Positions 44,313 to 53,566 of a DNA stretch of 64,000 bases are shown here, piece after piece (within the stretch, counting starts at the first letter, position 1; every line of letters begins with the position of its first letter). The position numbers and the translations under genes are program-made. Below the pieces are notes generated by a model. That model was not told the DNA's origin, ran no database searches, and saw only the letters and a program-made list of their open reading frames with translations. This DNA comes from an uncultured Bacteroidia bacterium (lineage in GTDB: Bacteria; Bacteroidota; Bacteroidia; Bacteroidales; UBA932). The DNA is taken from NCBI GenBank assembly GCA_902788095.1, contig CADAIT010000002.1, positions 119,047 through 183,046 on the forward strand, given 5' to 3'.

Positions 44313-44615
44313 ATGGCTAAATTTCAACTGCTTGTCTGCATTGTAAACGCAGGTTTTTCCCAGAATGTAATGGAAGCGGCCCGTTCGGCCGGTGCCCGGG
44401 GCGGGTCCATCATCCGCGGCCGCGGCTCCGCCAATCCGGAAGCCGAAGAGTTCTTCAACATCACCATCCAGCCGGACAAGGAAGTCATCCTTATCCTGGT
44501 AACGGACGATATCAAAGACGCAGTCATGACCGCCGTCTTCAAGAACAGCGGTCTGTCCACCGAGGGACAAGGCATCGCCTTCTCCCTGCCGGTGGAACGT
44601 ACTACATTTGATTAA
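44313..44615 (+). CDS. P-II family nitrogen-regulator-like protein (second of pair)
   Basis: A 100-aa PII-like protein. KFQLLVCIVNAGFSQNVMEAARSAGARGGSIIRGRGSAN resembles the PII beta1-alpha1-beta2 unit and nucleotide-binding GxxGGTxxxGRG region, with VILILVTDDIKDAVMTAVFKNSGL as alpha2. The T-loop is short. It lies four bases after the first PII-like gene, and its end overlaps the convergent M48 gene by four bases. Confidence 0.8.
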   Translation: MAKFQLLVCIVNAGFSQNVMEAARSAGARGGSIIRGRGSANPEAEEFFNITIQPDKEVILILVTDDIKDAVMTAVFKNSGLSTEGQGIAFSLPVERTTFD

Positions 44616-45388
44616 GGACGTTTGTATCCGTCCTGAAGGCAGCGCTGCGTAAGGTGTTCTATGCGTTTGCCGGTGTCCGGATGTGAGGAGAACAGATTGC
44701 TCACAGGACCGCTCTGGCTGCTGCCGGAAAGTTTCTGGAGTTTCTCAAAGGATTTCACCATCGACCAGGGATTCTTTCCTGCCTGGCAAAGGTAATTGTA
44801 GCCGTAGTCGTCGGCTTCCGTTTCCATGTCGCGGGAGAACTTGGCGTTCATGATTACCTCCCCCAGTGCGCCGAGCTGTGAATCCGTAAGGGCGGCTATT
44901 TTGTCTCCGGTGGAGGCCAGCCCCTGCAGCGCGGCCGAGGTGAGCATGGATTTCTGCATCTGCTTGCGCGTATGGTGCAGGGCGACATGGCCCATTTCGT
45001 GGCCGAGCACACCCAGAAGTTCGTCGTCCGTCATGGCATCCATGATTCCGGTATATACACGTACGCTGCCGTCGGCACAGGCGAAGGCGTTCACCTCATT
45101 CTTCTGGTAAACCTTGAAATTCAGGGGGCGTTCGTTCACGCCGTCCAGGTTTTGCGTAAGTCTGCGCAGACGCTGGGTATAAGGGCTGGATTCCGGCAAC
45201 ACCTTGCTTTGGGCATCCATCTGTGCAATGTACTGGGAAACATACGCTTCCACCTGGGAATCACTCAGGGTCAGGGCCTGTAAGGCATACACACCGCCTT
45301 GCAGCAGGCGGTCGCTGCTGAGGTTGGACATAACGCCGCAGGAACTGAGCACCAGGACGGCGGCAATGAGGCTAAAGAACTTCTTCAT
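44612..45388 (-). CDS. M48 family metallopeptidase lipoprotein
   Basis: A 258-aa lipoprotein (VLSSC, C17) with the zinc motif HEMGH (H130, E131, H134) in GVLGHEMGHVALHHTRKQ. The third ligand is probably the glutamate in METEADDYGYNYL. It resembles periplasmic BepA/LoiP-type proteases involved in outer-membrane protein quality control. It is a single gene with its own promoter. Confidence 0.93.
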   Translation of the reverse strand: MKKFFSLIAAVLVLSSCGVMSNLSSDRLLQGGVYALQALTLSDSQVEAYVSQYIAQMDAQSKVLPESSPYTQRLRRLTQNLDGVNERPLNFKVYQKNEVNAFACADGSVRVYTGIMDAMTDDELLGVLGHEMGHVALHHTRKQMQKSMLTSAALQGLASTGDKIAALTDSQLGALGEVIMNAKFSRDMETEADDYGYNYLCQAGKNPWSMVKSFEKLQKLSGSSQSGPVSNLFSSHPDTGKRIEHLTQRCLQDGYKRP

Positions 45389-45411
45389 GGCAATTCATAT
45401 AACAAGTATGA

Positions 45412-45419
45412 CAAAAATA
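45412..45419 (-). promoter_or_regulatory. Predicted promoter for the M48 peptidase
   Basis: TATTTTTG on the minus strand, with TTTG (45440-45443) exactly 20 bases upstream. Both elements match the Bacteroidota consensus and lie in the gap before the neighbouring terminator. Confidence 0.65.
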
Positions 45420-45447
45420 CATTTTTTCCCGCAGATTACCAAAAGAC

Positions 45448-45482
45448 AAAAAGGGTTCGCGCAAAAAACGCCAACCCTTTTT
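45448..45482 (-). terminator. Intrinsic terminator downstream of the NCS2/DUF5020 genes
   Basis: The inverted repeat AAAAAGGGTT (45448-45457) and AACCCTTTTT (45473-45482) forms a hairpin with flanking A/T tracts. It lies 20 bases past the stop of the NCS2 permease and upstream of the M48 gene, so it insulates the two. Confidence 0.75.
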
Positions 45483-45502
45483 CCGAAACTGCAGCAGAAA
45501 AG

Positions 45503-46834
45503 CTAAATGAAAATGTATTTGCAGATAAACAGGGCCGCCAGAATCCACATGGTGACGGAGATGTCCTTGAAGCGGCCGGCGACGGCGTGGCAGGCCACAT
45601 AGGTGATGACACCGATGAGGATACCGTCGGAGATGCTGTAGGCCAGCGGCATGAGGATGATGGTCATGAAAGCCGGGATGGCCTTGCAATAATCGTCCCA
45701 GTGGATACGGGAGACGGAGTGCATCATCATCACGCCCACAATGATGAGGGCGGGGGCCGTAGCGGCGCCGGGGATGGCGAGGAACAGCGGGCTGAAGAAC
45801 AGGGCCAGGGCGAAGCAAAGGGCTGTCGAGAAGGCTGTGAGGCCGGTTCGGCCGCCTTCACCCACGCCGGCTGCGCTCTCCACATAAGTGGTGGTGGTGG
45901 AAGTACCAAGGCAGGCGCCGGCCACCGTGCCGATGGCATCGGCCAGGAACATCTTTTCCATGCCGGGGATGTCGTCCCTGCGGTTTCCTTCCGGGACCAG
46001 GTCGGCGCCATGATGCACACCGATAATGGTTCCCATGGTGTCGAACATGTCAATGAACAGGAAGGTGAAAACGACCACCAGCATATCCAGGGAGAAGATA
46101 TTGTGCCACTCGAACTGGAAGGCGATGGGCTTCACGCTATCCGGCAAGGATACGACGCCGTTCAACTTGGTGATGGCTTCACCCGTCGCCGGGTCCTTGA
46201 TTAAAAGACCCAGGAGGGTGGTGGCCAGGATACCCCACAGCATGCCGCCGCGGACCTTGGCCATGACCAGGCCTGCGGTGATGAACAGGCCGATCATCCC
46301 CAGCAGGGCCTTCCCTTCCGTAATCTCGCCCAGGGAAACCAGGGTGGCATCGTTGTTCACGATGATACCGGCATTCTGCATGCCGATAAAGGCGATGAAC
46401 AGGCCGATGCCGGCGCCAATGGCCTTTTTCAGGGTTCCCGGAATGGCATTGATGAGCCAGGTGCGCACCTTGGTGAGCGTCAGGATAATGAAGAGGATAC
46501 CTTCAATGAGCACGGCTGTAAGAGCGAACTGCCAGCTGTAACCCATACCCAGGCACACGGTGTACACGAAGAAGGCGTTCAAGCCCATACCGGGAGCCAG
46601 GCCGAAAGGTTTCTTGGCATAGAGGGCCATCACCAGCGTACCGATAATGGAGGCGACGGCCGTCGCGGTGAATACGGCGCCGCCGGGCATGCCGTCCAAA
46701 GCGCTGAAAATGGCAGGGTTCACGGCCAGGATATAGGCCATGGTGAGGAAAGTGGTGATGCCGGCCAGAATCTCCGTACGGACATTGTTCACCTTGGAAT
46801 CAAAACCGAACAGTTTTTCGAATGCAGGTTTCAT
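45503..46834 (-). CDS. NCS2 family permease, AzgA-like (purine transport)
   Basis: A 443-aa permease with about twelve hydrophobic segments. The N-terminus EILAGITTFLTMAYILAVNPAIFSALDGMPGG and FTFLFIDMFDTMGTIIGV are typical of the AzgA/PbuG branch, which takes up adenine, guanine or hypoxanthine with protons. It starts 17 bases after the Tsx-like gene and has an unusually strong Shine-Dalgarno sequence for this phylum. Confidence 0.92.
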   Translation of the reverse strand: MKPAFEKLFGFDSKVNNVRTEILAGITTFLTMAYILAVNPAIFSALDGMPGGAVFTATAVASIIGTLVMALYAKKPFGLAPGMGLNAFFVYTVCLGMGYSWQFALTAVLIEGILFIILTLTKVRTWLINAIPGTLKKAIGAGIGLFIAFIGMQNAGIIVNNDATLVSLGEITEGKALLGMIGLFITAGLVMAKVRGGMLWGILATTLLGLLIKDPATGEAITKLNGVVSLPDSVKPIAFQFEWHNIFSLDMLVVVFTFLFIDMFDTMGTIIGVHHGADLVPEGNRRDDIPGMEKMFLADAIGTVAGACLGTSTTTTYVESAAGVGEGGRTGLTAFSTALCFALALFFSPLFLAIPGAATAPALIIVGVMMMHSVSRIHWDDYCKAIPAFMTIILMPLAYSISDGILIGVITYVACHAVAGRFKDISVTMWILAALFICKYIFI

Positions 46835-46842
46835 GGGACGTT

Positions 46843-46848
46843 CCTCCT
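46843..46848 (-). promoter_or_regulatory. Strong Shine-Dalgarno site of the NCS2 permease
   Basis: AGGAGG on the minus strand, eight bases before the ATG at 46834. Bacteroidota genes rarely use such sites, so this one fixes the start and suggests enhanced translation of the distal gene. Confidence 0.55.
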
Positions 46849-46851
46849 ATA

Positions 46852-47652
46852 TTAGAAGACCCACTTGGCACCCAGGCAAGGACGGGCACGGAAACCTTTC
46901 AGCGTACCGAAGTTCACGCTCAATTCCACCTCGCCGCCGATATTCAGGTTGGGAACGCCGAACCACTGGCCCACGTTGTACCAGAGCTGGGGCTCGGAAA
47001 TGAACACCACCTGAGAAGTCTCGGCCTTGGTCCAGTCACGATATCCTGCATTTTTGTCATTCAGCCAAGGGCAGACGGTGTGGCTCTCCCACCAGAAATC
47101 GGCAAAGCCGCTGAAGCGGAGACCTTTGAGGCCGAACAAATCCTGCATGCCCCACACCAGGGTAAACTGCATGGGAACCGCACTGTGCACTTTTTTGCCG
47201 TTGGCATCCAAAGCGCCACCGTAGTCAATCCACTTGTAGAGGACCTTGACATTCAAGGTATTCTTGTAGTCCTTGCTGTGGAAGAAGTAGTCCAGTCCGG
47301 CCAGTACGGCATGGTTGATGGAATACTCGTTGTAGATGCCGCCGTTGTACTCGACATGGGCGCTCAGGCCGCCCAGTTTGGTATTCTGCCAGAAATTCAG
47401 GCAGCGGGCGATTTCCATGTACGTGCCGTTCGGGGAAATAATCTTGCCGTTGTTTGCGCGATTATTGAAGTCATGGTCCACGAAGAAGAAGGTGTTACCC
47501 CACTTGTCCCCGTAAAAACCTTCGATGGTGGTGGTGACGTACTGACGATCCTGGGCGAAATCGTAGAACACCTGAATGTTGGTCTGGGCTTTGGCCAGCT
47601 GGCCGAAAGCAAGCGTTGCCACAGCAACGGCGAGAATAGTTTTTTTTGACAT
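46852..47652 (-). CDS. DUF5020 family, Tsx-like outer-membrane protein
   Basis: A 266-aa exported protein with signal peptide MSKKTILAVAVATLAFGQLAKA. Its beta-strand pattern (NIQVFYDFAQDRQYVTTTIEGFYGDKWGNTFFFVDHDF, ending in LGAKWVF) resembles nucleoside-specific Tsx channels. It lies between a uracil/xanthine and a purine permease, so it probably lets nucleosides or nucleobases through the outer membrane. Family assignment is by resemblance plus context. Confidence 0.8.
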   Translation of the reverse strand: MSKKTILAVAVATLAFGQLAKAQTNIQVFYDFAQDRQYVTTTIEGFYGDKWGNTFFFVDHDFNNRANNGKIISPNGTYMEIARCLNFWQNTKLGGLSAHVEYNGGIYNEYSINHAVLAGLDYFFHSKDYKNTLNVKVLYKWIDYGGALDANGKKVHSAVPMQFTLVWGMQDLFGLKGLRFSGFADFWWESHTVCPWLNDKNAGYRDWTKAETSQVVFISEPQLWYNVGQWFGVPNLNIGGEVELSVNFGTLKGFRARPCLGAKWVF

Positions 47653-47684
47653 AAATAAAACGTAGTTTATGAATGTTGTGTATG

Positions 47685-47721
47685 GTAAAAATATTTACAC
47701 CCGGTCATGTAGGCCGGGTGT
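47685..47721 (-). terminator. Terminator/attenuator after the uracil-xanthine permease
   Basis: On the minus strand, ACACCCGG and CCGGGTGT (47714-47721 and 47697-47704) form an 8-bp stem, followed by AAATATTTTT. It lies just past the permease stop at 47726 and before the DUF5020 gene, so it may end or attenuate transcription into the next two genes, for which no good -7 box was found. Confidence 0.6.
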
Positions 47722-47725
47722 TATG

Positions 47726-49078
47726 CTACTTGCGGAGTGAAGGGTTAATCTCAAAATTCACAGCCTTGTCGGCATCGGGATTGGCACCGAATTCATAGTC
47801 CTTGCCGGGCAGGACGGCATTCAGGAGAACGCCCACCAGGGCAGCAACGGCCAAGCCGCTCAGCGAGGTGAAGCCCAGGTTGATGGCGTCGCCCGCACCG
47901 TATTTGATGCCGATGGCCAGCACCAGGATGAGCGCCATCACGATCACGTTGCGGCTCTTGGTGAAATCCACCCGGTTCTCCACGACGTTGCGCACGCCCA
48001 CGGCGGAAATCATACCGTAAAGCACCAGAGACACGCCGCCGATGGTAGAAGCGGGCATGCAGGCAATCAGGGCGCTGAATTTGGGGCAGAAACTCAGGAG
48101 GATGGCGAACAGGGCCGCAATGCGAATGACGCGCGGGTCGTACACCTTGGTGAGGTTGAGCACGCCGGTGTTCTCGCCGTAGGTGGTATTGGCCGGAGCG
48201 CCGAACAGGGACGCCAGCATGGTGGCCAGGCCGTCGCCCATCAGGGTACGGTGCAAACCGGGATCCTCCAGGTAATTCTCACCGACCGTGGAAGAGATGG
48301 CGCACATGTCGCCGATGTGCTCCATCATGGTGGCCAGCGAAATCGGCACGATGGCGATGATGGCACTCAGGACGAGCCCCCAGTTGGGATTGGAGAACAC
48401 ATGGAAAGCCGTATTCTCCCACTGGAAAGGAACCCCCAGCCAGGCGGCTTCCTTCACGGCGGTAAAGTCGCAGAGGCCGAAGCAGGCAGCCACCAGATAG
48501 GAGCCCAGTACGCCCAGCAGGATGGGAATAATTTTAACCATGCCCTTGCCCCAGATGTTGCACACGATGATGATGCCGATGGCCAGCAAGGCAATCCACC
48601 AGTTGCTGTTGCAATTCTGGATGGCGCTTCCCGACAGCGTAAGACCAATCGCAATGATGATGGGTCCGGTCACGATGGGCGGGAAGAAACGCATCACCTT
48701 CTTGGCGCCGAATGCGGCGATGAACCCGGCCAGCACAAAATAAAGAATGCCTGCCGAGAAAACTCCGATGCAGGCATAAGGAAGTGATTCCGAGGCTGTG
48801 AGTCCTTGCTGGGCTCCCAAGGCGACAACGGCTGCGTAACCGCCGAGGAAAGCGAAGGACGAGCCCAGGAATGCCGGAACCCGCATTTTGGTGAGAAAGT
48901 GAAAAATAAAAGTGCCCAAACCCGCGAAAAGGAGAGTGGCACTCATCGAAAGACCTGTGATTACAGGGACCAGAACTGTGGCTCCGAACATGGCGAACAT
49001 GTGCTGGAGACCGAGGGTAAGCATCTTGCCCTTCCCAAGGGAACGGGCATCATAGATACCTTGCTGAGATTTTGTCAT
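47726..49078 (-). CDS. NCS2 uracil-xanthine permease (UraA-like)
   Basis: A 450-aa permease of the nucleobase-ascorbate/UraA branch. LGLQHMFAMFGATVLVPVITGLSMSATLLFAGLGTFIFHFL and GENYLEDPGLHRTLMGDGLATMLASLFGAPANTTYGENTGVL are characteristic; the latter carries the QN-like substrate region of NCS2. It probably carries uracil with protons. It has its own promoter and begins a pyrimidine/purine uptake gene string. Confidence 0.93.
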   Translation of the reverse strand: MTKSQQGIYDARSLGKGKMLTLGLQHMFAMFGATVLVPVITGLSMSATLLFAGLGTFIFHFLTKMRVPAFLGSSFAFLGGYAAVVALGAQQGLTASESLPYACIGVFSAGILYFVLAGFIAAFGAKKVMRFFPPIVTGPIIIAIGLTLSGSAIQNCNSNWWIALLAIGIIIVCNIWGKGMVKIIPILLGVLGSYLVAACFGLCDFTAVKEAAWLGVPFQWENTAFHVFSNPNWGLVLSAIIAIVPISLATMMEHIGDMCAISSTVGENYLEDPGLHRTLMGDGLATMLASLFGAPANTTYGENTGVLNLTKVYDPRVIRIAALFAILLSFCPKFSALIACMPASTIGGVSLVLYGMISAVGVRNVVENRVDFTKSRNVIVMALILVLAIGIKYGAGDAINLGFTSLSGLAVAALVGVLLNAVLPGKDYEFGANPDADKAVNFEINPSLRK

Positions 49079-49132
49079 AAATATAAAGGTTTGTTAAGTA
49101 TTGTCCTACCCTACAGGCCCATTATGACCGTG

Positions 49133-49163
49133 CAAAGGTAAATAATAAAAATTCTTATTACAA
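49133..49163 (-). promoter_or_regulatory. Predicted promoter for the uracil-xanthine permease
   Basis: TACCTTTG at 49133-49140 on the minus strand with TTG (49161-49163) 20 bases upstream. It leaves a leader of about 50 bases before the ATG at 49078. Confidence 0.6.
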
Positions 49164-49215
49164 CAGTTCCTATGCAAATTGCCGAAAAAGTTTTCAACAA
49201 GACTTATCAACAAGC

Positions 49216-49241
49216 ACAAAAAAAGAGCCTCTAAACGAGGC
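49216..49241 (-). terminator. Intrinsic terminator overlapping the secA stop codon
   Basis: On the minus strand the last codons of secA form the left arm: GCCTC (49237-49241), loop GTTTA that includes part of the TAG stop, GAGGC (49227-49231), then a run of seven or more T. The hairpin therefore starts inside the coding sequence. Confidence 0.75.
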
Positions 49242-52200
49242 CCTTTCCATGACAGTTCTTATATTTGAGGCCGCTGCCGCAGGGACAGGGGTCGTTGCGG
49301 CCCACATGCTTGTCCACGCGAACCGGCATCCGGCTCTTCTGTTCACCGTTGGTGGACAACTGCGAAGGGTCGTTGGTGCGCATCTGCTGCATATTGCGGT
49401 TGGGCTGGGTGGCCGGACGGGCTTCACGGGCGTCCGCAGCGTCCCGCAGCGGGATAAAGGCGCGGAGCAGGAAGGTAAGCACATCCTCGTTCAGTTTCTC
49501 CAGCATCTCCGTGAACAGGTTGTAGCTTTCCAGCTTGTACACCACCAGCGGATCCTTCTGTTCGTAGGCTGCGTTCTGCACGCTCTGGCGAAGGTCGTCC
49601 ATGTCTCTCAGGTGCTGCTTCCAGTAATCGTCGATATAGTACAGGATGATGCTGCGGCTCAGGGCCTTGGCAATTTCCCTGCTCTCCGACTCGTAGGCTT
49701 TCTTCAGGTTCACGGACAGGGTGAGCTGCCGCTTGCCGTTGGTAATGGGAATGGCGATGTTCTCATACATGTTCCCCTGCTTCTCGAACACGGTCTTGAT
49801 AACGGGATTCACCTTCTCTATCATGGTGTTCATGCGGCGGTCGTACACTTCCTTCATGTGCTGGGCCAGCTTTTCGGCGATGGCGTCCTGCTTGGCATCG
49901 GCATAGAAGGCCTCGTCGAAACCCAGGTCGATGGAAAGCTTGGCAATGACGAACTCCTCGAATTCCGCATAACTCATTCCCTCGCTCTGCTGGGCCAGGA
50001 TGGTCGCGGTGTCCTGCATCATGTTCTGCACGTCAATCTCGATGCGTTCGCCGGAGAGGGCGTTGCGGCGGCGGGCGTACACAGCCTCACGCTGGTAGTT
50101 CATCACATCGTCGTATTCCAAGGTGCGTTTACGCCAGCCGAAATGGTTCTCTTCCACCTTCTTCTGGGCGTTTTCGATGGCATTGGACAGCATGCCGCTC
50201 ACCAGCGCCTCGTCCTCCTGCATGCCCAGTTTGTCCACCACGCCGGCAATGCGTTCGGAGCCGAACTTACGCATGAGGTCATCTTCCAGGGAGATATAGA
50301 AGCAGGAACTGCCCGGGTCTCCCTGACGACCGGCACGGCCGCGGAGCTGACGGTCCACGCGGCGGCTGTCGTGGCGTGTGGTGCCGATGATGGCCAGACC
50401 GCCCGCGTCCTTCACCTCCTGGGTAAGCTTGATATCCGTACCACGGCCTGCCATGTTGGTGGCTATGGTGACACGGCCCTTGTGACCGGCCTGTGCCACG
50501 ATTTCCGCCTCGCGGGCGTGCTCCTTGGCGTTCAGCACATTGGCGGTGATGCCGCGGATACGCATCATGCGGGCCAGCAGTTCCGACGTTTCCACGTCCG
50601 TGGTACCCACCAGCACCGGACGTCCGGCGTTGGAGAGTTCCACCACCTTGTCGATGACGGCGTTGAACTTGGCCTTCTTGGTCTTGTAGATGATGTCGTT
50701 CTGGTCGTCGCGGATAACCGGACGGTTGGTGGGAATGACCACCACGTCCAGTTTGTAGATATCCCAGAACTCCCCTGCCTCCGTTTCAGCCGTACCGGTC
50801 ATGCCGGCCAGCTTGTGGTACATGCGGAAGTAGTTCTGCAGGGTTACCGTGGCAAAGGTCTGCGTGGCGGCTTCCACCTTCACGTTTTCCTTGGCTTCCA
50901 CGGCCTGGTGCAGACCGTCGGACCAGCGGCGGCCTTCCATGATACGGCCGGTGCTCTCGTCCACAATCTTCACCTTGTTGTCCACAATCACGTAATCCAC
51001 GTCCTTGGTGAACATGGCATAGGCCTTCAGCAGCTGAATGACCGTATGCACGCGCTCGCTCTTGAGGGAGAAGTCCTCCATGAGGGCGTCTTTCTTCTCC
51101 GCTTTTTCCGCAGCGCTCAGCGAAGCGTCATTGGTAATCTCCGCAATGGCGCTGCCCATGTCCGGGAGCACGAAGAAGTTGGGATCCGATACGCTGCCGG
51201 CCAGGGTGTCATGGCCCTTGTCCGTCATATCCACGGAGTTAAGCACCTCATTGATAACGAAGTACAACGGGTCCGTCACGGTGGGCATCTCACGCTCGTT
51301 GTCCTGCATGTAATAGGCCTCCGTCTTCTGCATGAGCTGTTTCATGCCGGGTTCGCTGAGGAACTTGATAAGCGGCTGATACTTGGGAAGTCCCTTGAAG
51401 CAGCGGTACAGCAGCAGGCCGCCGTCTTTCTCGTTGCCCTCCGCGATGAGTTTCTTGGCCTCGTTCAGGGTTTGGGTGATGAGCGAACGCTGCTTGTTGT
51501 ACAGGTTCTCCACATAGGGCCGATATTCCATGAACTGCTCGTCGCCCACGGCTTTTTCCATGGGGCCGGAAATGATGAGGGGCGTACGGGCGTCGTCGAT
51601 GAGCACGGAGTCCACCTCGTCCACGATGGCGTAATGGTGTTTGCGCTGCACCAGGTCGCTCATGCGGGAGCACATGTTGTCGCGCAGATAGTCGAAGCCG
51701 AACTCATTGTTGGTACCGAAGGTGATGTCGCAGTCATAAGCGGCCTTGCGGGCTGCGGAGTTGGGCTGGTGCTTGTCGATGCAGTCCACGGACAGGCCAT
51801 GGAACATGTACAGCGGGCCCATCCACTCGGAGTCACGCTTGGACAGGTAGTCGTTCACGGTAACCACGTGTACGCCCTTGCCCGCGAGCGCATTCAGGAA
51901 TACAGGGAGCGTGGCAACCAAGGTTTTACCTTCACCGGTGGCCATTTCCGCAATCATGCCGCGCTGTTCCTTGTTGGTTTTGACGCCGCCGTTCAGGACG
52001 ATGCCGCCGATGAGCTGGACATCGTAATGCACCATGTCCCAGGTGATTTCGTTGCCGCCGGCCACCCAATGGTTGTGCCAGATGGCTTTGTCACCCTGGA
52101 TTTCCACAAAATCGCGGCCCTGTGCGGCCAGCAGCTTGTCGAATTCCGACGCCGTCACTTCCACGGACTCGTTCTGGGCAAAGCGGCGGGCGGTGCTCTT

Positions 52201-52545
52201 CACGATGGCAAAAGCCTCGGGAAGCAGCTCGTTCAGAATGGCTTCGATGGCGTCATCCTCGTCCTTGACCAACTTGTCGCTCTCCGTTGCCAGCGCTTCC
52301 TTTTCCTCCACGGGGATGTCCTTCTCCATCTCCAGTTTAATCTGGGCGAGACGGTCCTCGAAGGGCTTCTCCACCGCGGCGATTTTGTTTTTCAGCTCCT
52401 GGCTGTGCGCACGGAGCTCGTCATTGGAAAGTTTGTCGATGTCCGGGTATATCGCAAGTATCTGATTCAAAACGGGACGGATGACCTTCATGTCCCGGTC
52501 GCTCTTGCTGCCGAAAATTTTCTTGAGAATATCTGCTATTGCCAT
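49231..52545 (-). CDS. secA: Preprotein translocase ATPase SecA
   Basis: A 1104-aa motor of the Sec pathway. The DEAD-motor Walker A is [25 protein letters not shown], Walker B lies in the [23 protein letters not shown] region, and the second motor has [14 protein letters not shown]. The C-terminus is the zinc SEC-C motif [21 protein letters not shown]. It is longer than E. coli SecA (about 900 aa) through insertions, as is usual in Bacteroidota. Single gene with its own promoter and terminator. Confidence 0.98.
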   Translation of the reverse strand: MAIADILKKIFGSKSDRDMKVIRPVLNQILAIYPDIDKLSNDELRAHSQELKNKIAAVEKPFEDRLAQIKLEMEKDIPVEEKEALATESDKLVKDEDDAIEAILNELLPEAFAIVKSTARRFAQNESVEVTASEFDKLLAAQGRDFVEIQGDKAIWHNHWVAGGNEITWDMVHYDVQLIGGIVLNGGVKTNKEQRGMIAEMATGEGKTLVATLPVFLNALAGKGVHVVTVNDYLSKRDSEWMGPLYMFHGLSVDCIDKHQPNSAARKAAYDCDITFGTNNEFGFDYLRDNMCSRMSDLVQRKHHYAIVDEVDSVLIDDARTPLIISGPMEKAVGDEQFMEYRPYVENLYNKQRSLITQTLNEAKKLIAEGNEKDGGLLLYRCFKGLPKYQPLIKFLSEPGMKQLMQKTEAYYMQDNEREMPTVTDPLYFVINEVLNSVDMTDKGHDTLAGSVSDPNFFVLPDMGSAIAEITNDASLSAAEKAEKKDALMEDFSLKSERVHTVIQLLKAYAMFTKDVDYVIVDNKVKIVDESTGRIMEGRRWSDGLHQAVEAKENVKVEAATQTFATVTLQNYFRMYHKLAGMTGTAETEAGEFWDIYKLDVVVIPTNRPVIRDDQNDIIYKTKKAKFNAVIDKVVELSNAGRPVLVGTTDVETSELLARMMRIRGITANVLNAKEHAREAEIVAQAGHKGRVTIATNMAGRGTDIKLTQEVKDAGGLAIIGTTRHDSRRVDRQLRGRAGRQGDPGSSCFYISLEDDLMRKFGSERIAGVVDKLGMQEDEALVSGMLSNAIENAQKKVEENHFGWRKRTLEYDDVMNYQREAVYARRRNALSGERIEIDVQNMMQDTATILAQQSEGMSYAEFEEFVIAKLSIDLGFDEAFYADAKQDAIAEKLAQHMKEVYDRRMNTMIEKVNPVIKTVFEKQGNMYENIAIPITNGKRQLTLSVNLKKAYESESREIAKALSRSIILYYIDDYWKQHLRDMDDLRQSVQNAAYEQKDPLVVYKLESYNLFTEMLEKLNEDVLTFLLRAFIPLRDAADAREARPATQPNRNMQQMRTNDPSQLSTNGEQKSRMPVRVDKHVGRNDPCPCGSGLKYKNCHGKGLV

Positions 52546-52569
52546 TTTGACATATAAACTTAAATCTTA

Positions 52570-52601
52570 CAAAGATAATCAACTTCGGCCGATATAACAA
52601 A
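52570..52601 (-). promoter_or_regulatory. secA promoter
   Basis: TATCTTTG at 52570-52577 on the minus strand with TTTG (52598-52601) 20 bases upstream: a full match to the Bacteroidota -33/-7 pattern. Transcription would start about 20 bases ahead of the ATG at 52545. Confidence 0.7.
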
Positions 52602-52603
52602 TT

Positions 52604-53566
52604 TTATACCTGACGGCCGCGACATCGGCGGATGGCAGGAAATTGGTGACAAATCTGCCAAAAGTACTTGAAGGGCAGCAGGCTGCCGTATTTTACGCTT
52701 TTTACCAGCGTAAACAGGCACACGAACGCAAATCGCTCCCACAGCGGGCGGTTGGGGTCGCACAGGCGGACAAGCGAGCCGATGTAGTAGTTCCGCCGAA
52801 TCACCTTCTGCCTGGCTTCCTGCCGCTGTGCGCGGTCATGCACGGCCTTGGCGTCCGGCACTATGCCCACTTTCAGCTTATGATACCGTGCCCGGTTGCA
52901 CCAGTCGTCGTCCTGCCCATAGAGCGGAAACAGTTCCTCCTCGAACGGCCCAATGGTCTTCAGGGCCGATACCGGCACCAGCCAGTGCGCCGCCATCACA
53001 CGCTTTACCTCGATAGGCTCTGCGGAGGGTATGGGGTTACAAACCCATGGCCACCCTCGGCCGTGTAAGAGGGAGGGGCCCACAGCCGCGTCGTCAGACG
53101 CGCTGCGAGTTGGGAGGGGCCGGAGCGAAGCGGAGGCGGTTTGTAACCCCATACCCTCCGCAGAGCCAGCATACAGTTTGGAAAATTGGACGTCGAGGGC
53201 CTTGTAGCCGTCCTGGTACTGGAGGGGGCTCAGGACGGCGTAGTCCGAGTGGGCCTCGGCGGCGGCAACGAGGGCCTCCAGGGCGCCGGGGGCCAGCCAG
53301 GCATCCTGGTTGAGGAGGTACACGTAGTCGTAGCCCCGTTCAAGGGCATATTTGAAGCCCAGGTTGTTGGCCTTGGAGAAGCCCAGGTTCTCCGCGCTGC
53401 GCACCAGACGCGCCTGCGGGAAACGGGCGGCCACGTCGTCTGCGCTGCCGTCGGTGCTGTCGTTGTCCACCACGAACACATCGGCCCACGAGGGGACGGA
53501 GCCGAGGCAACGGTCCAGCCACTGGCGGCCGTTGTAGGTAACTACGATGACAAGGACGCGTTTCAT
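52604..53566 (-). CDS. Glycosyltransferase family 2 with an in-frame palindromic insertion
   Basis: A 320-aa GT-A enzyme, rhamnosyltransferase-like. The N-terminus VLVIVVTYNGRQWLDRCLGSV and VVDNDSTDGS bind the nucleotide sugar, and YVYLLNQDAWL is the DxD-like region. Residues 134-184 (starting GSAEGMGLQT, ending CNPIPSAEP) are encoded by a 152-bp palindromic element; removing 153 bases rejoins KLYA to IEVKRVMAAHWLVP in frame. The insertion lies before the predicted acceptor/catalytic region, so activity is uncertain. It overlaps the next GT gene by four bases. Confidence 0.85.
   Translation of the reverse strand: MKRVLVIVVTYNGRQWLDRCLGSVPSWADVFVVDNDSTDGSADDVAARFPQARLVRSAENLGFSKANNLGFKYALERGYDYVYLLNQDAWLAPGALEALVAAAEAHSDYAVLSPLQYQDGYKALDVQFSKLYAGSAEGMGLQTASASLRPLPTRSASDDAAVGPSLLHGRGWPWVCNPIPSAEPIEVKRVMAAHWLVPVSALKTIGPFEEELFPLYGQDDDWCNRARYHKLKVGIVPDAKAVHDRAQRQEARQKVIRRNYYIGSLVRLCDPNRPLWERFAFVCLFTLVKSVKYGSLLPFKYFWQICHQFPAIRRCRGRQV
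53016..53167. mobile_element. 152-bp palindromic element inserted in a coding gene
   Basis: Two perfect 30-bp inverted arms (53016-53045 and 53138-53167, beginning GGCTCTGCGGAGGGTATGGG) enclose about 92 bases. Inside, GGGAGGGGCC occurs twice (about 53071 and 53112), with smaller inverted pairs. The element is open in the host frame and adds 51 codons together with one flanking base. No transposase is encoded, as in MITE- or RPE-type elements. No clear target duplication beyond a single base is visible. Confidence 0.8.

Noticed and set aside
49249-52557. A 1102-codon open frame antisense to secA
   Set aside because: It mirrors secA exactly, its translation has no recognisable domain, and secA has all its motifs, promoter and terminator. 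The open antisense frame reflects codon bias in a GC-rich gene.
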